Of a stretch of DNA of 64,000 nucleotides, positions 33,050 to 44,034 are shown one piece after another. The notes below the pieces were generated by a model. The model worked only from the letters and a program-made list of their open reading frames with translations, did no database searches and was not told the origin of the DNA. The stretch comes from Sclerotinia nivalis (Eukaryota; Ascomycota; Leotiomycetes; Helotiales; Sclerotiniaceae): NCBI GenBank assembly GCA_029531795.1, contig JAPEIS010000016.1:744001-808000 (forward strand). Direction: 5' to 3'. Made by a program: the position numbers and the translations under genes. Numbering within the stretch: the stretch's first letter is position 1; each line of letters starts with the position of its first letter.

Positions 33050-33455
33050 TACAAGCTCTGGTTCAAACTCTGCAAGCTAGCACTCCAGAAATGCCCTATC
33101 AATCGACAATACAACGCTTTCCTTCTCAGGCTCTGCTCCTATACAGATTTGTAAAGACAATCTACTTTGAAATGCTCCTTGAAGCAGTTCTCAGACTCTA
33201 CATTCCACCACAGATTTGTAAAGATAATTCCGCTTCGAATTCCATCGTTGTTTCGTTGATTATCGGATAATTTTTATCTCCGATCGATTGATAAATCCTC
33301 TATTCCAGACCAAATTCATGATACCTTCACACCCAATACCATTCCTTTTTAAAGTACGACCTTTGTTCAGCTCCAATCTGATTCAATCTTGGATCTGTAA
33401 ATAAATTACAGATTCGTAGGATACACCATGTACAGATATTGAATCATCGCATCCC
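33050..33455 (-). mobile_element. Ribozyme-headed repeat (copy D)
   Basis: The reverse complement aligns by eye over about 400 bp with 57344-57740 (GGGATGCGATGATTCAA start, GAATAGAGGATTTATCAATCG, AGAAGGAAAGCGTTGT). Differences are mostly transitions. The 3' end is unclear and no target duplication was found. It lies within or next to a Gypsy integrase fragment. Confidence 0.6.
33380..33455 (-). ncRNA. HDV-like ribozyme (copy D)
   Basis: On minus: P1 GGGATGC (33455-33449) with GTATCCT (33424-33418; one G.U plus the G1.U wobble), P2 GATTCAA with TTGAATC (33386-33380), P3 ATC with GGT, loop TGTACAT, P4 ATCTGTAA/TTACAGAT (8 perfect pairs), then CCAA as J4/2. P4 sequence differs completely from copies A/B yet still pairs. 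Confidence 0.65.
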
Positions 33456-33808
33456 AGCCAGATGTATATGATAATCGCATTTGGTAAAGTTGGAATTGTT
33501 GTCTATAAATCAAATAAGTAGAATTATCGAATAAATAGATCTAATAAATCCCCACCTTTTTATAGCAGATATCGGATCGTAAAATTGATATTGCGATCGC
33601 AAACAAAAAGTTTACGATCGAAAAAACAAAAACAGAATGAATAATATAATCATAAAGTTTTCCCCAATTGTTTTCTTTTTATTTTTTTCCTTTAAAAACC
33701 CTTTCCTCAAACAATATCATCTTCAAATTACATAGAATATATTACGATTCGATTTATTACAATATACAAACAGAAATACCAGATCCCTCATCAACATCAC
33801 CAGCGCAA
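33456..33808. other. AT-rich spacer left of Gypsy B
   Basis: Contains a weak plus-strand ORF (from 33668) that would continue across the Gypsy B target site into 41203-41293 if the element were absent. I see no recognisable product. Confidence 0.4.
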
Positions 33809-33813
33809 CTACG

Positions 33814-34068
33814 TGTGACGATGGTCTTAATTCAAGGCATGATAGAATGAATCAATTAATCTATACTAGAGAATAACAAATTATCGTATCAAATACAATA
33901 GAGTTGAGCCTTTTATGGTCTCCTCGGAGGGGATCAAAGCCCTAAGCGAATATAGGGTGAAATAAATGAAATAATAACCTGAGGCATTTTGGTTCCTTCG
34001 GAGGGGACCAAAAGCCGAAAGAATGGTCTAAGGTATTTATGGTATAATAGAATAACAGGATCGTCATA
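33814..34068 (-). repeat. Gypsy B 3' LTR (left)
   Basis: 255 bp. Relative to the solo LTR at 4827-5081, nearly all differences are C-to-T on the plus strand, including the terminal CACA to CATA. Confidence 0.9.
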
Positions 34069-34100
34069 TCACCCCCCCCTCAAAGAAAATAGGTTTGCCC

Positions 34101-35228
34101 TCAAGCCTTCCTTCTAATCTTTCGTACCGGCGAAACAGGTTCTTGTTTTACCAATATAGCTTTTCTCTTCTTTTGTGGTGTGTTGGGGATGGAATCGTCG
34201 TTGTCGCTTTCGATGTCGATAGGCTCTGCGAAGGCCTTTTTTATCGGAGTTGAAGGGGTTTTCGTGGATTGCCTGGTTTCACGGGTATGATCTGGTATAT
34301 CGAATACTATATCCAATGTAGCGGTATTGCGATGACGAAGAGGTTTATTGTCGAATCGGTCTGATGTAGTATTCATTTCTTTTTCTTTGTATTTTCTGAG
34401 GAGGCTATAAGGTAGTATGGTAAGTCCTTTATTTTTCATGAAGGAAAGGGTATAGGAGGGGCGGGGGACGTCATTTTTGGAATTGACGAGTGCCTGTGTA
34501 TGCTTCATGTCAATTGTGGCGGGTTCCGGAATTCGATTTCCATTGTTCCCGCCTTCGCGGTTATATCGTTGGAAGCGTTCAATGACGGCAGTATTCAGGG
34601 TCCGGTATGCGTTTATACTATTGGTCGTGGTGACTACGATGCGAGCAAGTTTGGATGCGAGAGTAGCATTCGTCTGTTATCTCGGGTGGTTTTCAATAAA
34701 GATTTTTAAAGCTAACTTTCTACCTTGTGTACAGGTTGCTAGCCTTTTTTGCGAAAGTCTGATATCGAGTTTCGTGTGTTTGCCTTTGTTTGTCAATTCG
34801 ACGAATTTCGTATGTTTTTCGTTTGTATCCTTTTTCGTCATGCTTAATTGTTTATAAAATTGTTTTGTTTTCTCGAACATATCGAGGCGATGGGCAAAAT
34901 CTTCGAGACCGGTGCTAGCTTGTGCAGTTTGTGTTTTGGTTATATCGATTATTTGTGTTGCATCGGTGATAGGCATGTCTGGGTGATTTTCGATAAAGTC
35001 GATGACGTTGGAGAAATGTATTTCTTCGTTGTTCGGAGATGCGATTATTTGGGAGCTTTTGTTTCGCTCAGGAGAACGGCGGTCAGCATTTTCCATTACA
35101 AGAGGAGGTGTAGCAAGCCTCGAAGGGGAAGAGGCGGAAGGAGAGGAGCGATCGTCGGTGGGATTGTTTGAGGATGAAATCGCAGCAGCTCTTCGAGGCG
35201 AATTGAATAAACTTTTTAGAAAATTCAT
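34101..35228 (-). CDS. Gypsy B accessory ORF downstream of pol
   Basis: One minus-strand frame from ATG 35228 to stop at 34101, about 375 codons, with a single in-frame TAA near 34674 (probably CAA). The N-terminus is Ser/Pro-rich (NFLKSLFNSPRRAAA). The middle is helical (FENVI-like HFSNVIDFIENHPDMPITD, EDFAHRLDMFEKTKQFYKQL). The second half is basic and ends TPQKKRKAILVKQEPVSPVR plus KIRRKA, which reads like a bipartite nuclear signal with a VKQE SUMO-type motif. No transmembrane segment, so not env-like. It sits between the chromodomain and the PPT, where few Ty3/Gypsy elements have a long ORF. Function unknown; nuclear or chromatin role is inference. Confidence 0.65.
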
Positions 35229-35626
35229 AATGAAAAAGATATTTTTCAGTGAGTTGAATCGGTTTTATGGAAATACAGTTATTGTATGTTGAATAGAATA
35301 ATAGTAAAGAAAGAGGAGAAGCGGGGTAAAAATCAAAGCAAGTAAACAAATAACAGAAAAAGCAAAAACAACAATAGGTGATTTTTTGAAGTGAATTATA
35401 ATTTAGGTGCAATTTTCTTTTCGAAGGGAGGGAGAGCAGACAAATAATTCTGTTTTGTGGTTCTATTCATAGGTTTACCATTTGCGAATTCGTTGTAGTC
35501 GTTGTTACCATTCTCCTAGGCTTTTATCCATTCAGGAAGGTGATTAGGAGGTTCTACAGCTTCAGGATATTGAGTATGGAACTCCTGTATCTTATGCGGA
35601 GCGTACATGACGTCGGAATAGTAATA

Positions 35627-35851
35627 CTATACAGGGTTGTTGTCGTATTCTACCCATTTTACCTTGTATCGGATTTGTCCGCGGAGGAGTTTCGATGTTA
35701 GGATTTGCTGCACTTCGAATTCCGCATCTGCCGCTACTACAATAGGTGGAGGAGGTTCGATATGTTGTTCGGGAATTGGGTTTTCTGTAGCTTTTCGTAG
35801 TTTATCGGGGGAAAAGATTTTATGGATTTGTATACTTTCAGGAAGGTCCAA
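35627..35851 (-). CDS. Gypsy B chromodomain
   Basis: Minus frame: IHKIFSPDKLRKATENPIPE, then FEVQQILTSKLLRGQIRYKVKW and VEYDNNPV, a chromodomain at the C-terminus of integrase. It is continuous with the degraded GPY region upstream (35850-36050). Confidence 0.85.
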   Translation of the reverse strand: MDLPESIQIHKIFSPDKLRKATENPIPEQHIEPPPPIVVAADAEFEVQQILTSKLLRGQIRYKVKWVEYDNNPV

Positions 35852-36262
35852 TCGATACGAATGGCCGACTTTTTCGAGTATACGGTATGGTTTGGTTATC
35901 TGTAGATCGAGCTTGCGGTTAGGCCTTTTTGTAGTGAAGTTTTTAGTAGTTATATATATTTCGTTTTCTATTTGGAAGTCGACAGGTCGTTGATGGCGAT
36001 CGATATCCTTTATTTTTTTTTGTTGGGCCTTAGAAAGGATATCCTTAGTTACCTTTCAAGCTTTATATATATGTTTGGAGAAAGCCTGTGTGTTAGTGTA
36101 GTTCAACTTTTCTGTAGTTGTGTAAGGGGTGTTGGAAGGGGGTCTGTTTTAATCGAAGGAAGTGGTTGGAGAATATCCGTTTTGAAGTTCGAAAGGGGAC
36201 ATTCCCAAGCTTTCGTAAAGCATAATGAGTTGCATGTAATCTATTATACACAAGAGTTCCGA

Positions 36263-37054
36263 TTAATTGTCTTGATAGTAATTGATATAGGGTCGGAGTT
36301 GTTGATCCAGATATTGATTTATGATTTCCGTTTGTTCATTTGTTTGAGGATGGTAGGTTGTGGACAGTTTTAATTTGATGCCTAGGATTCGTGTGAATTC
36401 GTTCCAGAAGCTGGAAATGAATTGCGGACCTTTATCGGATGTAATAGTAGTTGGGGCGTCTTTCCAACGGTAGATGTGGTTCAGGTATAGTAAAGTCATT
36501 TCCCGGGCGGTTGTAGTGTGATAGCAAGGGATACATATTGATTGCTTTGATAGTCTATCAACAATTACAAAAACGTTATCGTATTTGTGTTTATTCTTCG
36601 GAAATGACTTGAAGTCCATTGATACATCTGCTTATGGTCGGACAGGAATAGGCAAAGGATGCAAAAAACCAGGCGTTCGATTTTTTGGGACATGATAATT
36701 GTGGCAAGTGGTACAATTGTCGACGTACTGGTCGATATAGTCGGCCATTCCTTTTCAAAAATATTGCTTTTTTACGATCAGTTTCGTCTTGGTTTTACCA
36801 GGATGAGTTGAAGAGATTTGGGTATGGGCTTCCTTTATAAGATTAGTATGGAGGCCATCTACATCGGGTACAACTAATCGGTCTTTGTGGAGTAATAAGC
36901 TATTATGTATGGAATATCCTTTTTTCAGTTTAATAGCCAAATCGCGTTCTGGTTGTACAGAAGGATGTGTGCGGTTGGTTTGTAGGATACAGTTTACGAG
37001 GTCAAGTTCTTTTGCTTCAATAGCTAGGATCGTAGTTACTTTTCCCCTCTTCAT
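36263..37054 (-). pseudogene. Gypsy B integrase (zinc domain and DDE core)
   Basis: 37054-36755 encodes the linker and His part of the zinc finger (EAHTQISSTHPGKTKTKLIV). The Cys pair follows after a stop (NCTTCHN near 36710). 36619-36263 encodes the core: FVIVDRLSK (D), TITSDKGPQFISSFW (D), TTYHPQTNEQTEIIN (E). A few TAA/TAG codons interrupt. Confidence 0.85.
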
Positions 37055-37099
37055 ACTGAGTTCGTCTAATATCCTTTTGTCAAGAACTTCTGGTGGGAG

Positions 37100-37747
37100 T
37101 AAGGTTTGAGTGCGATGTTCAGAGCGTACTGTTTCTTGTGCTTCTATTTCTTGATTACGGCGGCTAAGGGCATCTGCTGCGGCATTATTGACTTTTGATC
37201 GATATGATATTTCGAACCAGAAGTTTGTTAAGGTTTCAGATTACTTTGTTTGTCGTTGATTCAAGGTTTTCTTGGTCATAAAGTATTCCAAAGCTTTATA
37301 GTCGGTGACGATTTTAATATAATAAGGAGAGTTTGTGAGTTCTGCTTTTTAGGTTTTGAAGGTCTTGATAATAGCAAGTATTTCCTTATCGAATATGGTA
37401 TAATTCATTTCGGCCGGAAGCATAGTTTTGGTAAAGAAAGCGATAGGATACCATTGATTGTTGTTGTGTAGCTGAGAGAGCACTCCTTCGACAACACCAT
37501 CTGAAGTATCTGTCTCAATCATGGTCTGAAGATGTGATTGGTAATGCTTCAATACAGGGGTCTGGAGTATAGCCTGTTTAAGGCGGTTGAAAGCAGCGGT
37601 GTAAACGTTGTTCTATATGAAGGGAGTTTCCTTTTTGGTCAGATTGGTCAAGGGGTGAGCGATTCGTTCGAAATCTTGTATAAAATGTTTGTAAAAGTTG
37701 TAAAACCTTAGAAAGGATTGTACTCCTCTAACGTTTATAGAAACTTT
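37100..37747 (-). pseudogene. Gypsy B RNase H region
   Basis: 37552-37349 reads TMIETDTSDGVVEGVLSQL and FFTKTMLPAEMNYTIFDKEILAI. The catalytic D and E context is present. Stops on both sides (for example within KTFKT and near 37620). Confidence 0.8.
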
Positions 37748-38821
37748 TCATTCTTTTATAACTTCGATTTTCTGTGGATTGATTTTTACTTCTTCTGTAG
37801 AGATAATAAAATCAAGGTATTTAGTTCTTTTAATACTGAATTCACACTTGTTGATATCGGCCTGTAGACTAGCTTTTCGGAGACGATCAAGGACTTGTAA
37901 CACATGCAATTCGTGCTCTGATTCGTTTTCAGAGTAAATCAGAATGTCGTCTAGGTAAGCCGTACACGTTACGTCCAAAAGATCGAAGAGAATATCGTTC
38001 ATATAACGTTGATAAGTAGCAGGACCATTGGTTAATCCGAAGGGTAAGACTTTACACTTATAAGTTCCGTATCGGGTTCGGAATGTGGTTAAATCTTCGG
38101 AATCAGGGTGCATACGAATTCGATGGAATGCTTGCCGGATATCCAGCTTCGTAAAGATTTTCGATTTCGATATGCATGCTAGCGTTTCGTCGATTAAGGG
38201 CAAAGGGTATTCGTTTCTTTTGGTAAGCGCGTTAAAGCGTCGGAAATCGATACAGAAACGTAAGCCACCATTTGGCTTGGAAACGAAGAGTACAGGCGCA
38301 ACGAAGGGAAAGGAGCTAGCTTCGATAAAACCCTTTTTCAGATTGTCCACCAGATATTCTTTCACGACTAGTAATTCCTCCGAAGACATGTTGTATATCG
38401 GGCTAGTCCTGAGTTGTGCGTCGGGGGGAATTTCGATTTTATGATCGTATGCGGTGTGTTGTGGCAATTTATCTGATTCCTTTTTGGAGAAAACTTCAAG
38501 GTACTCGTAGTAAGCCTGGGGGACTCTTTGGATCAGTTCCTGAAGCTCTTCGTCGCTCGAATTCCGCATTCGATCTTCTAACACTGTATTGATTTCATGA
38601 ATGCTAGTGGAAAAGATGGTGTTATCACAGCGACGATTATACATTTTGAAAGCTTCAGCAGAGATCGCAGTGATATCGATAACAATCTGTGAGAGATAGA
38701 TTGATTGATAGTATTCGGAAAATAGCTCATTTAAGAGTGCAAAGCGATTAGTTGGTTTGGTCTTTGCAAAGGGGAGCAAATTTTGTTTGATAGGTGAGCT
38801 TTCCTGGAATTCCTTTTCCAT
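37748..38821 (-). CDS. Gypsy B reverse transcriptase domain (open)
   Basis: 357 open codons with SSFPFVAPVLFVSKPNGGLR, IFTKLDIRQAFHRIRM (catalytic D), LPFGLTNGPATYQRYMN, and [20 protein letters not shown] (YLDD box). An N-terminal segment (EFQESSPIKQNLLPFAKTK) links it to the protease. Confidence 0.9.
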   Translation of the reverse strand: MEKEFQESSPIKQNLLPFAKTKPTNRFALLNELFSEYYQSIYLSQIVIDITAISAEAFKMYNRRCDNTIFSTSIHEINTVLEDRMRNSSDEELQELIQRVPQAYYEYLEVFSKKESDKLPQHTAYDHKIEIPPDAQLRTSPIYNMSSEELLVVKEYLVDNLKKGFIEASSFPFVAPVLFVSKPNGGLRFCIDFRRFNALTKRNEYPLPLIDETLACISKSKIFTKLDIRQAFHRIRMHPDSEDLTTFRTRYGTYKCKVLPFGLTNGPATYQRYMNDILFDLLDVTCTAYLDDILIYSENESEHELHVLQVLDRLRKASLQADINKCEFSIKRTKYLDFIISTEEVKINPQKIEVIKE

Positions 38822-39099
38822 TTATCGGAGGCTAATGCGTAAATCCTATTCGTACTTAATGGTGAATCTAGCGAAAGAAAAAGAGAATTCTAGATGATCG
38901 ATTTCGAAAAAGGTATCACGTTGTTGTATATCTTCTTCAAATTCGGGGTTGGATAATGGCTTAGGGGTTGAAAAAGATTTTCTGGAGATGATTACGTCTT
39001 TTGAAAAGCATAGAACTAATAATAAATCCTTTGGCTATACTAATTGGTAGTTGAAGGATCTAGATATTATATTATAAACTTTGAATTATAGATCTCCAA

Positions 39100-39450
39100 T
39101 AATGATATCCCTTCTCATATCAATTAATAAGAAAGGAACTTGAAGAAAGATTCTACCGTCCAATCGGAACGTCAAACGGATAGAATGGGTAACAGCGGCA
39201 CCTTACCGGCCGTTGTATCCTTGAATAGGGATAGGATTGTTCAAAGGAGTGATAGGGACGTTAGTACATCGAGAAAGTTGATATATAAAACGAATGTTAA
39301 TAAGCAAATAAACAAGCGCGCCGGTATCCGTCAATGCGGAAGACCGGACTTGGAAACCATGAGCTAAAAGGTGACAAGGGAGTAGAAAGCTGTCGCCACC
39401 CATGAGGCTCCGAAGATCAATATGTTTGAGGTCATATTGATAACCTTGGG
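39100..39450 (-). pseudogene. Gypsy B aspartic protease
   Basis: The minus frame has SFLLPCHLLAHGFQVRSSALTDTGALVYLL, with the D-T-G catalytic triad at ALTDTGA, then NPIPIQGYNG. A stop follows near 39203 before the usual flap end. Confidence 0.75.
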
Positions 39451-39468
39451 AGGAGATTTTTCTAAGGA

Positions 39469-40734
39469 CTAGTCCTTTCCCGATTCACATGAGTCGGAAT
39501 CAGGAAGTTCCGAAGGGGTTTCCTCGTCTTCGGAGGCTGTATCAACCTTATGGATGCCAGGGGGACAAATGTGGTCCTTGGTCCAATTAGGGGCCTTGCA
39601 TTTGAAGCAAGCGGAGGATGGGGCAGGAGGGTGAGACTTGAAATTCGGTATGAAGCCAGGGGTGGCCGATTTTTCCCTTCCCATATGTTCTGGCTTGGCA
39701 TTGTCATGCAAGGGGGTGGAACTCCTAGCGCGATTGTCAGGCAAGGGAGCTTTTCGATTAAGATTCCTAACCATTGTAGTGTATTTCTGATTCACAATAC
39801 GTATCCTTGCATCCACGTTCGTTAGATGATTCATGTAATCCTGGAAATCGGGGTAAAAATCCATAATAGCTACTGTTGCAACTCTCAGCAAGGAAGAAAG
39901 CTTCGAAGTGAGTTCTTTTCGAAAGGAGTCTTCTGATTGGTCGGCTTTTGTTACGAGTTCCAAGAATTGCGTATAGAATTGATGGAAAGTTATAGTTCCC
40001 ATTCGTAGAAATCGGAATTCGTTTATAGCTAGTTTCTATCGATTAGATACAAGGTAAATAGAGCCAAAGTAATCCAAGACGCTTTGGTATATGACAAACT
40101 CCTTTCGGATCATTTTCGGCTTTAGATACCGTTGTGTATCACCAGTAGTTCATCGGAAGATAGCACGAACTTTCGTATTCTCGTCCAAATAGTGATCTAC
40201 GTTATCCAAGAGTTTTCCTTCTGCAAAGAGTCTCCATGATTCGAAGGAAGGATTGACTCCATCGCTGAAGGGTTTAAGGTCTTTCACTCTCGCATTGAGT
40301 CTTCCATAGAGAGATATTATAGATACTGATCTTCTTTCTATTGTAAAACCTTCTTTGCTAGGTATAACAATATCGGGATTTTCAGTCTGTCGAGAATACC
40401 GTTGTTGTATTCGAGAACGAAAGGGAGATCTATTGTCGTCTGTATCAAGGGATCTTTCTTGTAAAAAGCTAGCTAGAGCGAGGTGAATCTGGTCCAATTG
40501 TTCTAATATAACCTAGTTTTGAGCTCGGATTTCGTAGTTTTCTTTTTGTAGGCTTTGAAGATTTGTCGTTCCGGCTACAAAAGGAACTGGTTCTCCTTGA
40601 GTTGGTGAACGCGAGGGTGAACTTATAGTTGCCGTTTCGTCGACTCCTATATCAAATCCAGGATCTTCCTTTTGTCTAGTTTGTTCGATTTGAGCTTGTA
40701 ATTCCGCTGCAGCGGATTTAGTGGTAATGAACAA
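39469..40734 (-). pseudogene. Gypsy B gag with zinc knuckle
   Basis: 40734-40513 is an N-terminal coiled region. 40497-40150 carries GVNPSFESWRLFAEGKLLDNVDHYLDEN, typical of capsid. 40002-39469 continues with FHQFYTQFLELVTKADQSED and DFQDYMNHLTNVDARIR and ends with a knuckle-like CFKCKAPNWTKDHICP. One or two stops separate the three open segments. Confidence 0.8.
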
Positions 40735-40942
40735 AAACGTGCGGGGTTTTCTCGAACAGATAGATATAGCGGTGATACCGATGAAAATTCGGAAAGGTTA
40801 GTCGGATATGTATAAAAAGTTTTGCTAGTTTAATGATCTCGATAGATATAACTAGTTAGATATTCTGGCCTTCTCAGGGGATATTATGACCTTCTCAGGG
40901 GATATTCTGTTTTTCTCAGGGATGCTAATAAGTTTGTTATAA

Positions 40943-41197
40943 TGTGACGATAATCTTAATTCAAAACATGATAAAATGAATCAATTAATCTATACTAGAG
41001 AATAACAAACTACTATACCAAATACAATAGAGTTGAGCCTTTTATGGTCCCTTCGGAGGGGACCAAAGCCCTAAACGAATACAGGGTAAAATAAATGAAA
41101 TAATAATCTGAAGCATTTTGATCCCTTCAGAGGGGACCAAAAGCCGAAAGAATGGTCTAAAGCATTTATGGTATAATAGAATAACAGAATCGTCACA
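40943..41197 (-). repeat. Gypsy B 5' LTR (right)
   Basis: 255 bp. Relative to the solo LTR, most differences are G-to-A on the plus strand (for example GATGG to GATAA, AAGGCATG to AAAACATG). Confidence 0.9.
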
Positions 41198-41202
41198 CTA
41201 CG

Positions 41203-41900
41203 AATACCACTTCCCGCCGTTCCTATTCTCTCTTTACGATCTACTAAAACCTATAACAATTCTTGCCGATTTTCTAGTACATCGCGATTCTAAAACACGC
41301 ATTACAATTACTCTCCATTCGATGTGGAGCTCCAAAATGAAGATATAGTTAATTCAATTTGTTGGATATATCAATTAGTTTTCTTCAATATATATATTAT
41401 ACAGGAAATACAAGATAGTTTATTAGATGTGTTCTCAATACCAAGGATATTGTAAAGCATTTACAAAATTTGAAAGATATAATCGATAAACATTTGATAA
41501 AATCAAAAAAGGAAGTTAATGAATATATTAAATAGATGCCCAACATTTGAAATCAATTGTAGGAAGAATAAAATAGTTGTCAAAACGGTATTGCACAACA
41601 AGATCTCTGATGAGCAGGAAACATAGGAATTCGTAATTATAAGATATTGAGGTTATAAATGAAGCTAGTGTAATGCTGTACAATTGATAAACTTAAAGAA
41701 AGAGATTGCGAGGTTGTAAAATTGTAAGATTATGTAAGGTTATTAATCTACACACGAAGGATCGAAGAAGGCACATATACCCAGCAATTATATTATGACA
41801 ATATACCCCGCCATTAGTTGGGCTAGGTTAGATACACCAAACGACACTACTGTAGGTCAAGATCATTTGGTAAGGCTTGACAGATCACATCCACAGCTGG
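41203..41900. other. Unclassified AT-rich DNA right of Gypsy B
   Basis: No supported gene. 41203-41293 could be the downstream part of a short ORF cut by Gypsy B. The remainder is AT-rich without structure. Confidence 0.45.
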
Positions 41901-41907
41901 AATAGAT

Positions 41908-41985
41908 GAAACTGATATTACTGGCTCAAAAATTACCGGCTCAAATATTACTGGCTCAAATACTATTGGCTCAAATATTACTATT
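41908..41985 (+). repeat. 15-bp tandem repeat (GGCTCAAATATTACT)
   Basis: Four to five imperfect copies in a row at the 3' break of the LINE fragment. The reverse-strand translation is a run of FEPVI units. Confidence 0.7.
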
Positions 41986-42732
41986 GATTGGTTTAAAAGC
42001 TTCGGTTTGATTATCGAACGAAAGTTTGAATAATCTTTCTTCCAAAAATGACGAGATCCATACAATAAGACTAATTGAAAGATTTAGATTCTTGCAAATA
42101 TCTAAAAGTCGATTCTTGGATACATAATTGAAGGCCCCTTTGATATCTAGAAAAAGAACTAAGGTTTTCTTTTTGATTCTTACATTCCTTTCGATTTCGA
42201 TGATAAGCAAGATTGCTGTATCGATAACTGACTTCTTTTGTTTTCCACCCCTTTGGGAATGATACAATAGATTCATAGTTTCGGTTAAATAGTTGAACAT
42301 TTGAGTTAGAATTCTCTCACTTATTTTGCTTAGACAATTAAGAAAAGCAATAACCCTATATACTTTTGGAATAGAGTAATCTGGTTTCGAAGGTTTCTTG
42401 AGTATCGCTTCAGTAGCTTGTTTCCAATAAGAAGGATGATAATCAAAATCAATTAGATTGCTAAAAAGGATAAAGAAAGCTTTTGGGATTGCTTTATAAA
42501 CTCGAATAATGATCTCCTAAATGATTCCATCTAGACCCAGAGTTTTTCCTTTGATTTTAGCTGAACAAGCATTAAGAAGTTCATTTTCCATGAGTTTAAA
42601 CCAGTCCCATTTCTTCGATTGTTTGTATCCTTCCCATTTGAATGCTGTAGTACTTGAAGGGGGAAGGAATAGAACAGATCTGAAGGCTGAGCATTTCCCT
42701 TCGAAAAAGCTTTCGAGTTGAGAGGAATTGGA
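41971..42732 (-). pseudogene. LINE RT fragment (Tad-like)
   Basis: 42747-42517 reads SQLESFFEGKCSAFRSVLF and KIKGKTLGLDGII. 42300-41971 reads NLLYHSQRGGKQKKSVIDTA, LFLDIKGAFNYVSKN, VWISSFLEERLFKL. Truncated at both ends: by the LTR at 42733 on the 5' side and by the 15-bp repeat on the 3' side. Confidence 0.8.
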
Positions 42733-43061
42733 TGTTACGTCGGTCACCAGTGATCACCGCAACATGTGACTAATTCAGACAACGTGACTCATAGCCACAT
42801 GAAGGACCGCTGAGGAGCGCTAGCGGTCCAGGACAGCCCAGCTGTCCTGGCAGTCCACGAAGCTTGAAGGACTATATAATCAAGATGGATTTCCTTATTA
42901 TAAAGCTTCATACTCAAGATCAATCATTTAGTATACTCTACTATTAATTACGAATTACATTCATTATTACAGTTACTTAAATCCCTACTTGACGCCTAGT
43001 TATAAACCATCTCGAGAGCCTAGAACACTTCCACGTGATCTAGACGGCAAACCTCGTAACA
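42733..43061 (+). repeat. LTR 1 (TGTTACG..CGTAACA)
   Basis: 329 bp with matching 7-bp terminal inverted repeats, a TATATAATC box near 42863 and hairpins (CGCTAGCG, CCAGGACAGC..GCTGTCCTGG). Inserted in the LINE fragment (flank TTGGA). No matching flank on its right; the next 100 bp separates it from LTR 2. Strand arbitrary. Confidence 0.65.
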
Positions 43062-43162
43062 ATACACCGGCAGGAAGCTCTCCCGGTTTACGGAGGAGAG
43101 CTCCGGAGGATTATATACATGACCCTTAAGGTCCCATAGATTTATACGTCAATCAATACAAT

Positions 43163-43477
43163 TGTTACATCGGATATCACAGGACCACCAAAAGCCCTGG
43201 AACCTTAGGCTTAGTAGCTAGCACCACTGTAGAACCTATGGCTTAGTCAGGATAAATACCACGTGACTGGGTCAGTGCATAAAGGTCTATATAAGAGATA
43301 GGGTTTCCTTAGTAAATAGAGCTTCGTGCTCAAGATCATTCATTACTTTCATAGTATAGTTACGAGAATTGCAATCGCGTTATACCTTTGTTGAACCCCT
43401 ACTCGAAGTCTAGTCTAAACCACCTCGAGAGATCTCTAGACTGTTCTGTCAGACCCTAGAGGCAATCTCCCGTAACA
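43163..43477 (+). repeat. LTR 2, related to LTR 1
   Basis: 315 bp, TGTTACATCGG to CCCGTAACA. It shares with LTR 1 the TATATAAG box, the GTTTCCTTA..AGCTTCGTGCTCAAGATCA block and the CTCGAGAG block. The pair may be diverged LTRs of one element reduced to a 101-bp core or two nested solo LTRs. Strand arbitrary. Confidence 0.6.
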
Positions 43478-44034
43478 CCAACATCTCAAAAATCTTAAAA
43501 GCTTCATAACTTCCGCAAAAATAGACGGATATTTATGATTTCAACTTTGTTGAAGAGCTCCAGCTTCGGAGAATATAAAGAGTATACTATTAAAATATAG
43601 GAAAATATTCATCATCATCGTTGACAAGATAGAAGATATAAATGATAAGCGAGGCTTTAGCGCAATATGCTCAGAATCCATATGATTCGGAGGCTGGATG
43701 AGAAGGCCACTTACTTTGAGAAAAATATCGAAAAAGAGATGGGCTGTTAGTGTAACAAAGTGCGTTGAATGCTATTCTTTATTTCTTAGAATCTAAAACT
43801 AAGGAGAGAAGAAGAAGGTTTTAGATTACAGAAGTGGGAATAGAAGGAAGAAAAATAAAAATGGGTCTATTCCTGAGGCGGCAGTTCCAGGCCCCAAGCC
43901 ATCCTAACAACTCCGTAACGACCCAGGTTGTTACAATTAGACAAGTTTGTATGGGATTTACTGCAAAATTTGTCCTTCAGATAAAAGTATCAGATTTCTA
44001 TTCTCCTTCTCTTTATATATCATATTTGCTAAAG
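43478..44034. other. Spacer, nothing recognised
   Basis: No supported gene. A plus-strand ORF at 43834-44070 runs into the Tc1 terminal repeat and is not credible. Confidence 0.5.

Larger units (their letters stand above)
33814..41197 (-). mobile_element. Gypsy chromovirus B, complete ends, with extra 3' ORF
   Basis: 7384-bp element on minus. TSD CTACG at 33809-33813 and 41198-41202. 255-bp LTRs at both ends, with a polypurine tract (GAGGGGGGGG as read on minus) next to the left LTR. Order on minus: LTR, gag, protease, RT, RNase H, integrase, chromodomain, 3' ORF, PPT, LTR. Frames are much less damaged than in Gypsy A but stops exist in RNase H, integrase and the 3' ORF. Confidence 0.93.

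Noticed and set aside
34477..35292. Plus-strand ORFs opposite the Gypsy B accessory ORF
   Set aside because: Antisense shadows of the minus-strand frame, rich in Phe/Cys/Val as expected from complementing a Lys/Asn/Glu-rich ORF.
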